Assembly: GCF_016481275.1 (NCBI RefSeq)
Contig: NZ_JAEMNW010000008.1
Span: 1 to 64,000, forward strand
Direction of reading: 5' to 3'
DNA: 64,000 nt
Origin: Antrihabitans auranticaus
GTDB lineage: Bacteria > Actinomycetota > Actinomycetes > Mycobacteriales > Mycobacteriaceae
Each line of letters begins with the position of its first letter. Position 1 is the first letter of the stretch. Below are positions 52,266-60,642 of this stretch, in pieces. The notes beneath the pieces were generated by a model, which was not told the origin of the DNA, did no database searches, and worked only from the letters and a program-made list of their open reading frames with translations. Position numbers and translations under genes: made by a program.

Positions 52266-52564
52266 CTTCCACGCAACCGGCCACGCGAGTGGCGATCACG
52301 TACTGCACGCAGTGTCAGTGGTTGCTTCGTGCGGGGTGGATGGCGCAGGAGTTGTTGCAGACGTTCGCTCAGGAACTCGGCGAGGTCGCGCTGATTCCCG
52401 GCACCGGTGGGATCTTCCGCGTCACGGTCGGCGACGAGCTGATCTGGGATCGGAAGGAGCAGGGTGGCTTTCCCGAGATCACCGTTCTCAAGCAACTCGT
52501 CCGCGACCGGGTCGATCCGGACCGCGATCTGGGACATGCCGATCGTGTCACGCCGGATCGCTGA
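52262..52564 (+). CDS. SelT/SelW/SelH-like (Rdx) protein
   Basis: 100-residue thioredoxin-like protein with CxxC motif YCTQCQW near residue 15 and the family features LLRAGWMAQELLQTFAQELG and GGIFRVTVGDELIWDRKEQGG. Cysteine replaces selenocysteine. Coupled to the sigma factor by ATGA overlap, so it is part of the ECF42 unit. Its 3' end overlaps the convergent ATPase gene by 17 bp. Confidence 0.88.
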   Translation: MTSTQPATRVAITYCTQCQWLLRAGWMAQELLQTFAQELGEVALIPGTGGIFRVTVGDELIWDRKEQGGFPEITVLKQLVRDRVDPDRDLGHADRVTPDR

Positions 52565-53309
52565 CCTGCTGCATCTCCTCGTGCAGGATCGCGATCAACT
52601 CGCGTTCGATGGCGACGAACTCCGGCGCGGTCATCGTCGAAAGTGTCCGAGGTCTGGGTAGATTCACGACGAGTTCGCGTCTGACCCGCGCGGGTCTGGC
52701 CGACAGCACGATCACGCGGTCGGCCAAGAAGATTGCCTCGCGCACGTCGTGGGTGATCATGAGCACCAGCCAGCGATAGTCCTGCCAGACCTGTTGCAGC
52801 CATGTCTGCATTTCCGTTCGAGTCAGGGCGTCGAGCGCACCGAACGGTTCGTCGAGCAGCAGTACGTCGCGACCTTGTACAACAGTGCGCAGCATTGCCG
52901 CCCGCTGGCGCATTCCGCCCGACAGCTGGAATGGCCGAGCCTCCTCGAAGCCCGTGAGGCCGAAGGTACCGAACAACTTCCGCGCCTGGGCACGCGCGTG
53001 CTTCTTCGGCACACCCTGGACCTCTAGGCCCAGCGTCGTGTTATCGAGGACGGTGCGCCAGGGAAAGAGGAGGTCCTTCTGCGGCATGTAGGCACAGTGC
53101 GATCGGGCCGTCGGCGTATCGCCACCGACTAGGATGCTGCCCGAATCCGGTGTTTCGAGACCGGCCAGCATGTTGAAGATCGTGCTCTTGCCACAACCGC
53201 TCGGTCCGATGACGGCGACGAACTCGCCTTCTTCGACGGTGAACGACACCCCGTCGAGCACCGCGCGAGCGTCGAACGCTTTCACGAGACCGCCGACCTG
53301 GACTGTCAT
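52548..53309 (-). CDS. thiZ: ABC ATPase for thiamine-pyrimidine import
   Basis: 253-residue ATPase: Walker [11 protein letters not shown]-loop YMPQKDLLFPW, signature [10 protein letters not shown], Walker [14 protein letters not shown]-loop MITHDVREA. The MPQKDLLPW-type Q-loop is common in ThiZ-like proteins. Last gene of the tenA-thiYXZ operon under the TPP riboswitch; ATG 53309 overlaps the permease stop by 4 bp. Family call is firm, substrate by context. Confidence 0.88.
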   Translation of the reverse strand: MTVQVGGLVKAFDARAVLDGVSFTVEEGEFVAVIGPSGCGKSTIFNMLAGLETPDSGSILVGGDTPTARSHCAYMPQKDLLFPWRTVLDNTTLGLEVQGVPKKHARAQARKLFGTFGLTGFEEARPFQLSGGMRQRAAMLRTVVQGRDVLLLDEPFGALDALTRTEMQTWLQQVWQDYRWLVLMITHDVREAIFLADRVIVLSARPARVRRELVVNLPRPRTLSTMTAPEFVAIERELIAILHEEMQQVSDPA

Positions 53310-54136
53310 TTCGACCGCTTTTCGAGACGTGTCCATGGGGCAACGACACGCTCGACCGCGTAGGTCGCGAGGAACAGGGCGATGCTGATCACCGCGGTGA
53401 CAGCGATCGCGGCCAAGACGAGGTCGGTCCGGAACACCTGTTTCTGGCGTGCCATGTAGACGCCCAAACCGTATTGGGCACCGGCGTATTCGGCGAAGAT
53501 TGCGCCGACAACCGCGTAGGTGATCCCGATCCGTAGCGCCGTGAAGAACCGTGGCAGCGCGTTCGGCAGCCGCACGTAGCGAAACTCCTTCCACCGCGAC
53601 GCCCCCATGCTGCGTAACAGCGCTCCTGCATCACGATCGGTGGACGCAAAGCCCTCGATCAAGCCGATCGCAAGCGGAAAGAACGTCGCGAGCGCAACGA
53701 GCAGAACCTTCGGGAAGAGGCCGAACCCGAACCAGGTGATCATCAACGGTGCGAGCACGATGATCGGAATCGTCTGCGAGGTGACGAAGACCGGGACGAG
53801 CGCGCGGCGCAACCACGTCGAGAAGTCGATGGCGACTGCGAGCAGCCACGCGACGCAGAGTGATACCGCGAACCCCGCGAGTGTGACTTTCAGCGTGGCA
53901 ATCGCGTTCGTCGTCAACGCATCCCTGTGGTCCCAGCCCGCCGTCGCCACCCGTCCGGGCGACGGAAGCAATTGCGGGCGAACGTCGTTGACAACGACGT
54001 AGAGCTGCCACGCCGTGAGCAACACGGCGAAGGCGACCAGGGCGGGGAGGAACCGCCGCAGCGCCACGGTGCGCGGCGCCGAACCCCGCGGCGCCAATCT
54101 ACGCGGCGCCAATCTACGCAGTGCCGAGGTACTCAT
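53306..54136 (-). CDS. thiX: ABC permease for thiamine-pyrimidine import
   Basis: 276-residue inner-membrane permease with six hydrophobic spans (FLPALVAFAVLLTAWQLYVV, LAGFAVSLCVAWLLAVAI, FVTSQTIPIIVLAPLMITWF, VLLVALATFFPLAIGL, IGITYAVVGAIFAEYAGA, LVLAAIAVTAVISIALFLAT) and coupling loop RSMGASRWKEFRYVRLPNAL. The N-terminus RRLAPRRLAP comes from a 15-bp tandem repeat. It overlaps the binding-protein gene by 23 bp and the ATPase by 4 bp. Confidence 0.88.
   Translation of the reverse strand: MSTSALRRLAPRRLAPRGSAPRTVALRRFLPALVAFAVLLTAWQLYVVVNDVRPQLLPSPGRVATAGWDHRDALTTNAIATLKVTLAGFAVSLCVAWLLAVAIDFSTWLRRALVPVFVTSQTIPIIVLAPLMITWFGFGLFPKVLLVALATFFPLAIGLIEGFASTDRDAGALLRSMGASRWKEFRYVRLPNALPRFFTALRIGITYAVVGAIFAEYAGAQYGLGVYMARQKQVFRTDLVLAAIAVTAVISIALFLATYAVERVVAPWTRLEKRSK
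54087..54116. repeat. 15-bp in-frame tandem duplication in thiX
   Basis: CGCGGCGCCAATCTA twice (54087-54101, 54102-54116). The second copy includes the thiY stop codon; the duplication extends the thiX N-terminus by five residues and may have created the gene overlap. Confidence 0.8.
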
Positions 54137-55166
54137 TGGTGAAGTACGTCGACCAATCCGGCTCGGAGGTCAGCGTGTTTCCCGCTTCGTCGACCAAGAC
54201 GCCGTTCTGGAAAAGGAAGCGCGAGAATCCGGTCCACTGCTCGAGCGTCTGCGTGCCGACCTGCCCGCTCGAATCCAGCATGTACTTCTCGGCAAGGTTG
54301 CGCTGGCTCAGCGTGATCCGCTCCGAGTCGTCCTTCATGTCGGGGTTCGCGTCCAGGAACAACTGCGCTGCCTGTGCGGGGTCGTCGGCGCTGAGCTGAT
54401 AGCCCTTCTGCAGCGCTCCGACGAACTTGCGGGCCTCGTCGGGGTGACTCGACAGCCACGATTGGCTGCCGTTGACGATGATTGCGTAGGCGTCGGGGAA
54501 GCCGTAATCGGTGTAATGGAAGTAGCGGAAGGGCGTACCGCGCTCTTCTGCCTCGATACCTTCCCACTCGATGTAGGGAACGGTGAAGTCGGCCTGACCC
54601 GCGTACACGGCCTCGTACGCCGCGGTTACAAGGGTGACGTCCTTGAAATCGCCTGTGCCACCGTCGTTACGGATCACCTGCTGCAGCGTTTGCACCTCAC
54701 CCGCGTCACCGAAGCCGGCGTAGGTCAAGCCGTCGAGCGATTTGGGACTCGTCAGATCGGTTCGATCTGCCTTGACACCGATCGCGGTCGCCCAGTGTTG
54801 CAGCGGTGCTAGCACCGAAACCGTATCGGCGCCGGACGCTTTCGCGAAGGTCGCCGAACTCTGGAAACTGATACCGAACTCAGCGTTGCCGGAGTCGATC
54901 AGCGTGTCGGGTGAGGTGTCGTTGTAGGGGAGGATTTCGACGTTCAGTCCGGCGTCGGCGAAGAAGCACTTCTGCTGCGCGACGAACAATCCGGTGTGGT
55001 TCGTGTTCGGCGTCCAGTCGAGGGCGAAACGGACCGTTGGCGCGTCCGCGGCAACCGTGCAATTGCTCGTTGCGTCGTCGGTGCTCGAGCAGCCGGTCGC
55101 GCTGGAAAACACCGCAACCGTGGCGACAACAGAACCGGCCAGCCGACGAAAATACTTCGATTTCAT
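54114..55166 (-). CDS. thiY: Thiamine-pyrimidine precursor binding lipoprotein
   Basis: 350 residues, lipobox SSATGC with Cys26. The mature part is a THI5/NMT1-type binding protein: RFALDWTPNTNHTGLFVAQQ, FFADAGLNVEILPY, AEFGISFQSSATFAKA, WATAIGVKADRTDLTSPKSL, YGFPDAYAIIVN. ThiY proteins bind formylaminopyrimidine or HMP. Gene order after tenA and under a TPP riboswitch supports that role. ATG 55166 has AGGGAC upstream; 12 bp after the tenA stop. Confidence 0.9.
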   Translation of the reverse strand: MKSKYFRRLAGSVVATVAVFSSATGCSSTDDATSNCTVAADAPTVRFALDWTPNTNHTGLFVAQQKCFFADAGLNVEILPYNDTSPDTLIDSGNAEFGISFQSSATFAKASGADTVSVLAPLQHWATAIGVKADRTDLTSPKSLDGLTYAGFGDAGEVQTLQQVIRNDGGTGDFKDVTLVTAAYEAVYAGQADFTVPYIEWEGIEAEERGTPFRYFHYTDYGFPDAYAIIVNGSQSWLSSHPDEARKFVGALQKGYQLSADDPAQAAQLFLDANPDMKDDSERITLSQRNLAEKYMLDSSGQVGTQTLEQWTGFSRFLFQNGVLVDEAGNTLTSEPDWSTYFTNEYLGTA

Positions 55167-55177
55167 TTCGGTCCCTC

Positions 55178-55858
55178 TCACGCCGGCCACGGCTGGGGGT
55201 ACAGCGCGGTGTCCCAGAACATGAGCTCGTATCGGGCGGCGATACCGAACGCGACCACCATCGCCTCGCGTTCGGCGTCGGTGGCCTTTTCCGCAGCCGT
55301 GTCGGTCAGCTCACGCGCACGGAGCACCTCGTCCTGGAACTCCTGGCTGTCGTAGGTCGTGACCCACTTCGCATACGGGTGGGCGGGATCTGCGTCCAGG
55401 ACGGTCTTGGCTTCGGCCGCGAGGCGACGCCCAACCTCTGCGTAAATCCAGAAGCAGGGGAGTGCGGCGGCAACGGCGACGGGATAGGACTCCGTGGCCG
55501 CCGTCGCGATCAGGTACGACACGTATGCGAGGCATGCAGTCGAGTGCGTCGGCGTACCCGTGGCCGGGGGTAGCGAACCGCCGGTCAGCAGCTCGTTGTG
55601 CAGCGAAAGCTCGACAGTGGCCGCGGTTGCCGAGGCGGTCGCCCAAAACCCGGCCGTGCCGGGGTCAGGCGAGCGAGCGGCGAGCAGCGCTAACGCTCGC
55701 GTGTAACCCTCCAGGTAGAGGGCGTCTTGTTCGATGTACGTCCGGAAGACGTCGAGCGGCAGCGTGCCGGCACCGAGCTGCTGGAGAAAGTCCAGCTCGT
55801 CGATCGCAGCACGAATCTGCTTGGTCTCGTCCCATAGGCGGTCGGTAAAGGTGCCCAT
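55178..55858 (-). CDS. tenA: TenA aminopyrimidine aminohydrolase
   Basis: 226-residue helical TenA protein that hydrolyses aminopyrimidine degradation products to HMP for thiamine salvage. Catalytic Cys135 sits in ALPCFWIYAEVG, the acidic residue in YIEQDALYLEGY (near 45), a second block in ELSLHNEL, and Glu-containing ARYELMFWDTAL near the end. It is the first gene after the TPP riboswitch; ATG 55858 follows the riboswitch-embedded AAGGGATGTC, so ligand binding should hide the ribosome site. Confidence 0.94.
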   Translation of the reverse strand: MGTFTDRLWDETKQIRAAIDELDFLQQLGAGTLPLDVFRTYIEQDALYLEGYTRALALLAARSPDPGTAGFWATASATAATVELSLHNELLTGGSLPPATGTPTHSTACLAYVSYLIATAATESYPVAVAAALPCFWIYAEVGRRLAAEAKTVLDADPAHPYAKWVTTYDSQEFQDEVLRARELTDTAAEKATDAEREAMVVAFGIAARYELMFWDTALYPQPWPA

Positions 55859-55861
55859 GAC

Positions 55862-55936
55862 ATCCCTTCGTCAGCATTACCTGCATCAGGTTCGCGGGTC
55901 TCATCTCAGCTCCAGGTCCGGAGCACCCCGTGTCAA
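55862..55936 (-). ncRNA. TPP riboswitch (THI element)
   Basis: Classic THI box on the minus strand: ACGGGGTGCTCC, then GCTGAGATGAGACCCGCGAA, CCTGATGCAGGTAATGC and GACGAAGGGA. The final AAGGGA is also the tenA ribosome site, so control is probably translational. It represses tenA-thiYXZ when thiamine pyrophosphate is plentiful. Confidence 0.95.
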
Positions 55937-55976
55937 TCCAGAGAGGGTAGCAGGCGGTTCGCTTACGCTGGATCGC

Positions 55977-57551
55977 GTGGACCTCGAACCCAGCGTGGCA
56001 GTTGCGGCCGAAGCCGAACCGGACTCACCGATCGTTGCGACCGCCTATGGGCCTGTTCGAGGGTTCCGCGCGGGCAAGACATCGATGTGGCGGAGCATCC
56101 CGTACGCGGCGGCGCCGGTCGGCAGCCTGCGTTTCCGAAGCCCCCAGGCACCGGAATCCTGGGACGACCCGCGCGATTGCACCGAGTACGGCCAGATTGC
56201 ACCGCAAACCATCGGGAAAGTGCCCATCGATCCGAACCTGACACCGGGCGAGGATTGTCTGTGGCTCAACGTGTGGTCCCCGGCGACGGACGGCGAGCCC
56301 CGGCCGGTCATGGTCTGGATTCACGGCGGCGCTTATTGCTTGGGGACGTCCGCGCAGAAGATCTACGACGGCCGGTTACTGAGCGAACTGGGTGATGTCG
56401 TTGTCGTGTCGATGAACTATCGCCTCGGCGCGCTCGGCTTCATCGATCTGTCGTCCTTCTCCACACCCGACCACATCTTCGAGACGAACCTCGGCCTGCG
56501 CGATCAGATCGCTGCGCTCGAATGGGTACGCGACAACATCGCGGCATTCGGTGGCGATCCGGGCGCCGTAACCGTCTTCGGCGAATCGTCGGGCGCCGGG
56601 TCGGTGACGACGTTGATGACCTCGCCGCGCGCCGCGGGACTCTTCCACGGTGCGATCGCGCAAAGCTCGCCTGCGACCTCGGTGTACGGCGCCGAACGCG
56701 GGGCAAGCGTCGCGCGTCGGTATCTCGAAATCGCGGGCGTCGAGCCCGCGGACGTCGGTCGGCTCTACGAGATGCCTGTCATGGAGGTGATCGCGGCCAG
56801 CGATGCGCTGTCGGACGAGACGTCGGCGAACGCGCCCGGCACGCTCGCGGCGGCGCCGGTCGTCGACGGCGACATCGTTCCGGGCTATCCGGTAGCTGCG
56901 TTCAAAAAGGGTTTGTCCCATCGCATTCCGTTCATCATCGGAACCAACGAAGAAGAGGCGGCGCTGTTCCGCTTCATCAAGTCGCCGCTGCTGCCGGTCA
57001 CTCCCGATGCTGTCAACGCCATGCTGCGTGGAATCGCCGAGGACCACCCGGACCTTTCCCCCGAACGGCTCGCCGAGATCATCTCCGCGTATCCCGACGT
57101 CGCGAAAGCTAAAGGGGCAATGGCAATTTCCACCGATGCGGGGTTCCGCATGCCGAGCCTGTGGGTTGCCGAGGGGCACAGCCGGCATTCGCCGACCTGG
57201 TTCTACCGCTTCGATCACGCGACGCCGATGCTGAAGGCTGCGCGGGTCGGCGCAAGCCATGGAACCGAATTGCCCTACGTCTTCGGTAATTTCGGGACGC
57301 TCAACGTCGACCCCACGTTCTGGCTCGGCGGCCGGAAAACCGCCCTCGAGATCTCCGGCCGGATCCAGCGCCGTTGGCTCGCCTTTGCGGCGCATGGGGT
57401 TCCGGCAGCAATAGACGGGTCCAAGCACTGGCCGCCCTATGACGAAGCCAAACGCCTTACGCTGCTCATCGACACCGCTGACGCCGTCGTTGCCGACCCC
57501 GATCGATCGTTGCGCGAGACGTGGGGCGACGAGGTGCTCGGATTCAGCTGA
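55977..57551 (+). CDS. Type-B carboxylesterase
   Basis: 524-residue alpha/beta hydrolase of the carboxylesterase-B family. Signature EDCLWLNVW at 92-100, oxyanion HGGAY at 116-120, nucleophile Ser204 in FGESSGAGS, acidic residue in GTNEEEAALF (325-327) and His428 in ASHGTELPYVFG, so the triad is complete. No signal peptide, so probably cytosolic. GTG 55977 was chosen; TACGCT (55964-55969) lies seven bases upstream as for a leaderless transcript. Divergent from the TPP riboswitch. Substrate likely an ester or carbamate. Confidence 0.92.
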   Translation: MDLEPSVAVAAEAEPDSPIVATAYGPVRGFRAGKTSMWRSIPYAAAPVGSLRFRSPQAPESWDDPRDCTEYGQIAPQTIGKVPIDPNLTPGEDCLWLNVWSPATDGEPRPVMVWIHGGAYCLGTSAQKIYDGRLLSELGDVVVVSMNYRLGALGFIDLSSFSTPDHIFETNLGLRDQIAALEWVRDNIAAFGGDPGAVTVFGESSGAGSVTTLMTSPRAAGLFHGAIAQSSPATSVYGAERGASVARRYLEIAGVEPADVGRLYEMPVMEVIAASDALSDETSANAPGTLAAAPVVDGDIVPGYPVAAFKKGLSHRIPFIIGTNEEEAALFRFIKSPLLPVTPDAVNAMLRGIAEDHPDLSPERLAEIISAYPDVAKAKGAMAISTDAGFRMPSLWVAEGHSRHSPTWFYRFDHATPMLKAARVGASHGTELPYVFGNFGTLNVDPTFWLGGRKTALEISGRIQRRWLAFAAHGVPAAIDGSKHWPPYDEAKRLTLLIDTADAVVADPDRSLRETWGDEVLGFS

Positions 57552-59127
57552 GCGTGACGCCGTCGGTGGAGCGATCTTCGAGAACGTAACTCGCCCTTGT
57601 CGATATCGGTGCGCCGGGGCGCGTTACGTACGGGACTACGCGAAAGTCCGTGCGCCACAGATCCTGTTCGACGTGGACTCGGACGTAGCCGCGTTGGCCG
57701 TTCACGAATTTCAAGTTGGGGTTCGCAGCGAGCAACATCTCGTCGGCGGCCGAGGTCTCCGAACCGTCGCCACCGCTGGTGATCGACGTTCCGACGAATT
57801 CGCTTGCGACGACAGGTGAATCGGGATCTTCGAAGCTGGTGCGCAGGTCCGACGCATAGTTCTGATGCCGATCGCCGGTGATGACGACGAGGTTGTCGAC
57901 TCCTCGGATCTTTGCTTGGCGCAGGACCTCGTTGCGATCGCCGACGTAGCCGTCCCAAGCATCGGTCGACACCTCGACCGCGGGCCCGGGGTCCAGGTCG
58001 GTCTGGCCCATCGGGGCCTGGTTGCCGATCACCTGCCACTTCGCAGTCGAGGTCGAAAACCCATCGATCAGCCATGTGCGCTGCTGCGGTCCGAGCAGGC
58101 TGCGATCGGTCCGGAACCTGTCCGGGCAACGCGTGACCTGACCGTCGCCACAGGCTTGATCGTCGCGATACTGCCGGGTGTCGAGCATCGTGAATTCGGC
58201 GAGGTCGCCGTACGCAATGCGCCGGTGCAGTCGCATCCCCGGTCCGGCGGGTACCTGCGCGGCCCGCAACGGTTGGTGTTCGTAGAGCGCCTGGAAGGCG
58301 GCGGCGCGCCGCCGCCGGAACATCGCCGTGAACTGATCGACTTCGGCGTCGAGTACGGAAATGTCACGGGCCCAATTGTCTTCGACCTCGTGGTCGTCCA
58401 TTGTCACGATCCAGGGGAACTGTGCGTGTGCCCGCTGCAGCGGTCGTTCGGACTTGTAAGCCGCGTACGTCAGGCGGTAGCCGGCCAAATCGTAAGCCTC
58501 GCCATAGAATTGACGGTCCACGTCGACACCGCGGTTGTTGTCGGCAAGCCCGTCCTCGTAGATGTAGTCACCGAGATGGACGACGACGTCGAGGTCTTCG
58601 GCTGCCATGTGGTCGTAGGCGGTGTAGAACCCGTCGTTCCAGTACTGGCACGACGCGAAGGCAAAGTTCAGGGCACGCTTGTCGGCGCCGGGCGCCGGAG
58701 TTGTCCGGGTTCGGCCTGTCTCCGAGACGGCGTTATCGGTCCGAAAACGGTAGTAGTACACACGATCCGGCGCCAAGCCGTAGAGCTCGGGATGCACGGA
58801 GTGGCCGAGAGCGCGCACGGCCACCGTGGCTCCGGTCCGCACGATTCTCGTGAAGCGTTCATCGTGTGCGACGTCGTAGTAGACAGTCACCGGCGCATCG
58901 GGCATGCCGCCGAAACCATCGGGAGCGAACGGGTCGGGTGCCAGGCGCGTCCACAACACGAACCCGTCCGGTGCCGGGTCGCCCGAAGCGATGCCCAGCG
59001 AGAACGGATTGCCGTCGAGTCGGTGCGAGCGGTAGGGCTTCGAACTCGATGCCGCGCCGGTGCCCAACAGGACTGCCGCTGCGCCAGTTGCTCCGTAACC
59101 CAGCAGCCTGCGCCGCGAGATCGCCAC
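57544..59127 (-). CDS. phoD: PhoD-type alkaline phosphatase, Tat-exported
   Basis: 527-residue calcium/iron PhoD phosphatase/phosphodiesterase. The N-terminus AISRRRLLGYGATGAAAVLL is a Tat signal with twin arginine. Core motifs: FSLGIASGDP, FASCQYWNDGFYTAYDHM, VVVHLGDYIYEDG, MDDHEVEDNW, VIGNQAPMG, ITGDRHQNYAS. It releases phosphate from organic phosphoesters outside the cell. GTG 59127 gives exactly the Tat signal. Its stop overlaps that of the convergent esterase by 8 bp. No clear PhoP box was seen. Confidence 0.93.
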   Translation of the reverse strand: MAISRRRLLGYGATGAAAVLLGTGAASSSKPYRSHRLDGNPFSLGIASGDPAPDGFVLWTRLAPDPFAPDGFGGMPDAPVTVYYDVAHDERFTRIVRTGATVAVRALGHSVHPELYGLAPDRVYYYRFRTDNAVSETGRTRTTPAPGADKRALNFAFASCQYWNDGFYTAYDHMAAEDLDVVVHLGDYIYEDGLADNNRGVDVDRQFYGEAYDLAGYRLTYAAYKSERPLQRAHAQFPWIVTMDDHEVEDNWARDISVLDAEVDQFTAMFRRRRAAAFQALYEHQPLRAAQVPAGPGMRLHRRIAYGDLAEFTMLDTRQYRDDQACGDGQVTRCPDRFRTDRSLLGPQQRTWLIDGFSTSTAKWQVIGNQAPMGQTDLDPGPAVEVSTDAWDGYVGDRNEVLRQAKIRGVDNLVVITGDRHQNYASDLRTSFEDPDSPVVASEFVGTSITSGGDGSETSAADEMLLAANPNLKFVNGQRGYVRVHVEQDLWRTDFRVVPYVTRPGAPISTRASYVLEDRSTDGVTLS

Positions 59128-59206
59128 AACCGGATTGTTCGGGCCTCAGCTTGCGCAACCATGGCCCCGCCGTGGCCGGGTCATGAACCCATGGCGAATC
59201 CGGCGC

Positions 59207-59497
59207 TCAGGCCAGCAGGTCGGCGTATTCCTTGTGCTGGCCGATGAACTGGTCGACGAACCAGCAGGTCGGAACCACTTTGAAGCCGTCGGCGCGCGAT
59301 GCGTCGAGCGCGGCTTCCACCACCTTCGCAGCAAGGCCGTGGCCGCGGAACTGTGGGTAGGTCAGCGTGTGGTTGAAGTCCCGTACGCCCGCGTGTTCGG
59401 AGTACTCGGCGTAGCCGGTCAGGACGTCGTCCAGATAGATGTCGAACCGGCTCTGCGCCTGGTTGTGCACGATCTTTGTGGTCGCCTGCGAAGTCAT
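59207..59497 (-). CDS. Small GNAT-like N-acetyltransferase (YidJ/YjdJ type)
   Basis: 96-residue minimal GCN5-related domain: SRFDIYLDDVLTGYAEYSEH, FNHTLTYPQFRGHGLAAKVV (acetyl-CoA loop RGHGLA), EAALDASRADGFKVVPTCWF. It matches the small YidJ/YjdJ family. ATG 59497 was chosen as the start of the domain; the frame stays open further upstream but that part is unlike the family and lies in the divergent promoter region. Confidence 0.87.
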   Translation of the reverse strand: MTSQATTKIVHNQAQSRFDIYLDDVLTGYAEYSEHAGVRDFNHTLTYPQFRGHGLAAKVVEAALDASRADGFKVVPTCWFVDQFIGQHKEYADLLA

Positions 59498-59684
59498 CGG
59501 CCGCCTTTCGTCGTCGCAACTGTGCAACGTCGCGAAGAGCTCGACAATTCCCATTCGGAGCCAGCCAGTCCCAATCGTCACATCCGTCACTTCTGTTACC
59601 GGATCGTGGCGGATGTGCGACGGAAAATTGCCCGCCGCGCAGTTAACCTCAGCGAACGGGCGGCGAGCACGGAAGGCACACATC

Positions 59685-59996
59685 ATGGATGTCGACCACA
59701 AGAACGTCAGAGACCTGATCGCAGCGATGTTCAGCTACGAATTCATCGATGGCGGAGTCGATTACGACAGCATCGAACAGATTCACCGCGGGGACATCGG
59801 CGAGTGGCTCGAGGCACTCGACAGGTCTGGGTTGTTCGACGAAGCGACCATCGACGCAGTCGGCGATCGCTGGCGGCAGCGTCCCAAGGACCTCCTCGAA
59901 GTGCTGTTGGCCGACGCCGACGAGATGACGCGCCGCCGGTGCTCGGTCACGTGGTCGGTGCTGGACCGCTTCGCGCCGCTTGCCGACATCAGCTGA
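59685..59996 (+). CDS. Small hypothetical protein
   Basis: 103 residues, not recognised. Acidic and helical: KNVRDLIAAMFSYEFIDGGV, DYDSIEQIHRGDIGEWLEAL, RQRPKDLLEVLLADADEMTR. There are no cysteines of note apart from one, no membrane segment and no signal. ATG 59685 was chosen; the preceding in-frame part is unlikely. It faces away from the GNAT gene with 187 bp between, and its stop lies 1 bp from that of the peptidase E-like gene. Confidence 0.6.
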   Translation: MDVDHKNVRDLIAAMFSYEFIDGGVDYDSIEQIHRGDIGEWLEALDRSGLFDEATIDAVGDRWRQRPKDLLEVLLADADEMTRRRCSVTWSVLDRFAPLADIS

Positions 59997-59997
59997 T

Positions 59998-60639
59998 TCA
60001 GTGGACGACGATCGACTCGCCGTCGACGACGACGGCCTGCTCGTCGGTCAGCGCCCAAATATCGACACCCCGGCTGCGGAAATCGGCTACGACCACATCG
60101 ATCTCATCGGAATCGGACATCGGCGAGCGCCAATGCGGCACAATCGGTTTGTGCACGAGCCCGAGGCCGTCCCAGATTGGGTCGACACCACACGTCGGCA
60201 ACACCTCGCCCGGATCGTCGAGCGTTTCCAAGCCGCGGAGCGAAGGCGTCAGAACGCACGCGCCCGCGCTGTAGCCGGCGTAGGCGAGGACATCGCGGGA
60301 AAGTAGGTCCGGTAGGACCGAATCCGCTCCACTGCGGGCGAACTGGGCGCGCAAGACGAACGAATTGCCGCCGCGTACCCACACGAGCGAGTGGTCGGCG
60401 AGAGTTGCCGCAAGGCGGTCGGCGTGGTCGACGTAGTCGCGCAGATCCACCTCGCGCGCGGTGAATCCGAGTCGGCGCAGGGGCGTCAGATCGCTCACCA
60501 CTGCCGACGCGCGCGCGGAAGGCGGCCAGGCATCAGCTGCGTTTGCGATGACGGCTGCCGAGCGTGGCCGGTCGCCGAGCAGCTGAAGAAGTCGCTCCTG
60601 ATGCGCGCCGAAGCGATAGGACGACAGGAATAGACGCAC
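59998..60639 (-). CDS. Peptidase S51 (peptidase E/cyanophycinase-like) protein
   Basis: 213-residue class-I glutamine amidotransferase-like serine hydrolase: nucleophile Ser in AYAGYSAGACVLTPSL, WVRGGNSFVLRAQF before it, and His in VHKPIVPHWRSPM. Peptidase E cleaves Asp-X dipeptides. GTG start at 60639 gives VRLFLSSYRFG, the family start. It follows the TIGR03083-type gene with a 3-bp gap, at the end of the sirtuin train. Confidence 0.88.
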   Translation of the reverse strand: MRLFLSSYRFGAHQERLLQLLGDRPRSAAVIANAADAWPPSARASAVVSDLTPLRRLGFTAREVDLRDYVDHADRLAATLADHSLVWVRGGNSFVLRAQFARSGADSVLPDLLSRDVLAYAGYSAGACVLTPSLRGLETLDDPGEVLPTCGVDPIWDGLGLVHKPIVPHWRSPMSDSDEIDVVVADFRSRGVDIWALTDEQAVVVDGESIVVH

Positions 60640-60642
60640 GGG

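Noticed and set aside
59579-59617. CACATCCG / CGGATGTG inverted repeat in a divergent promoter
   Set aside because: 8-bp arms separated by 23 bp can arise by chance; no second site or known motif.
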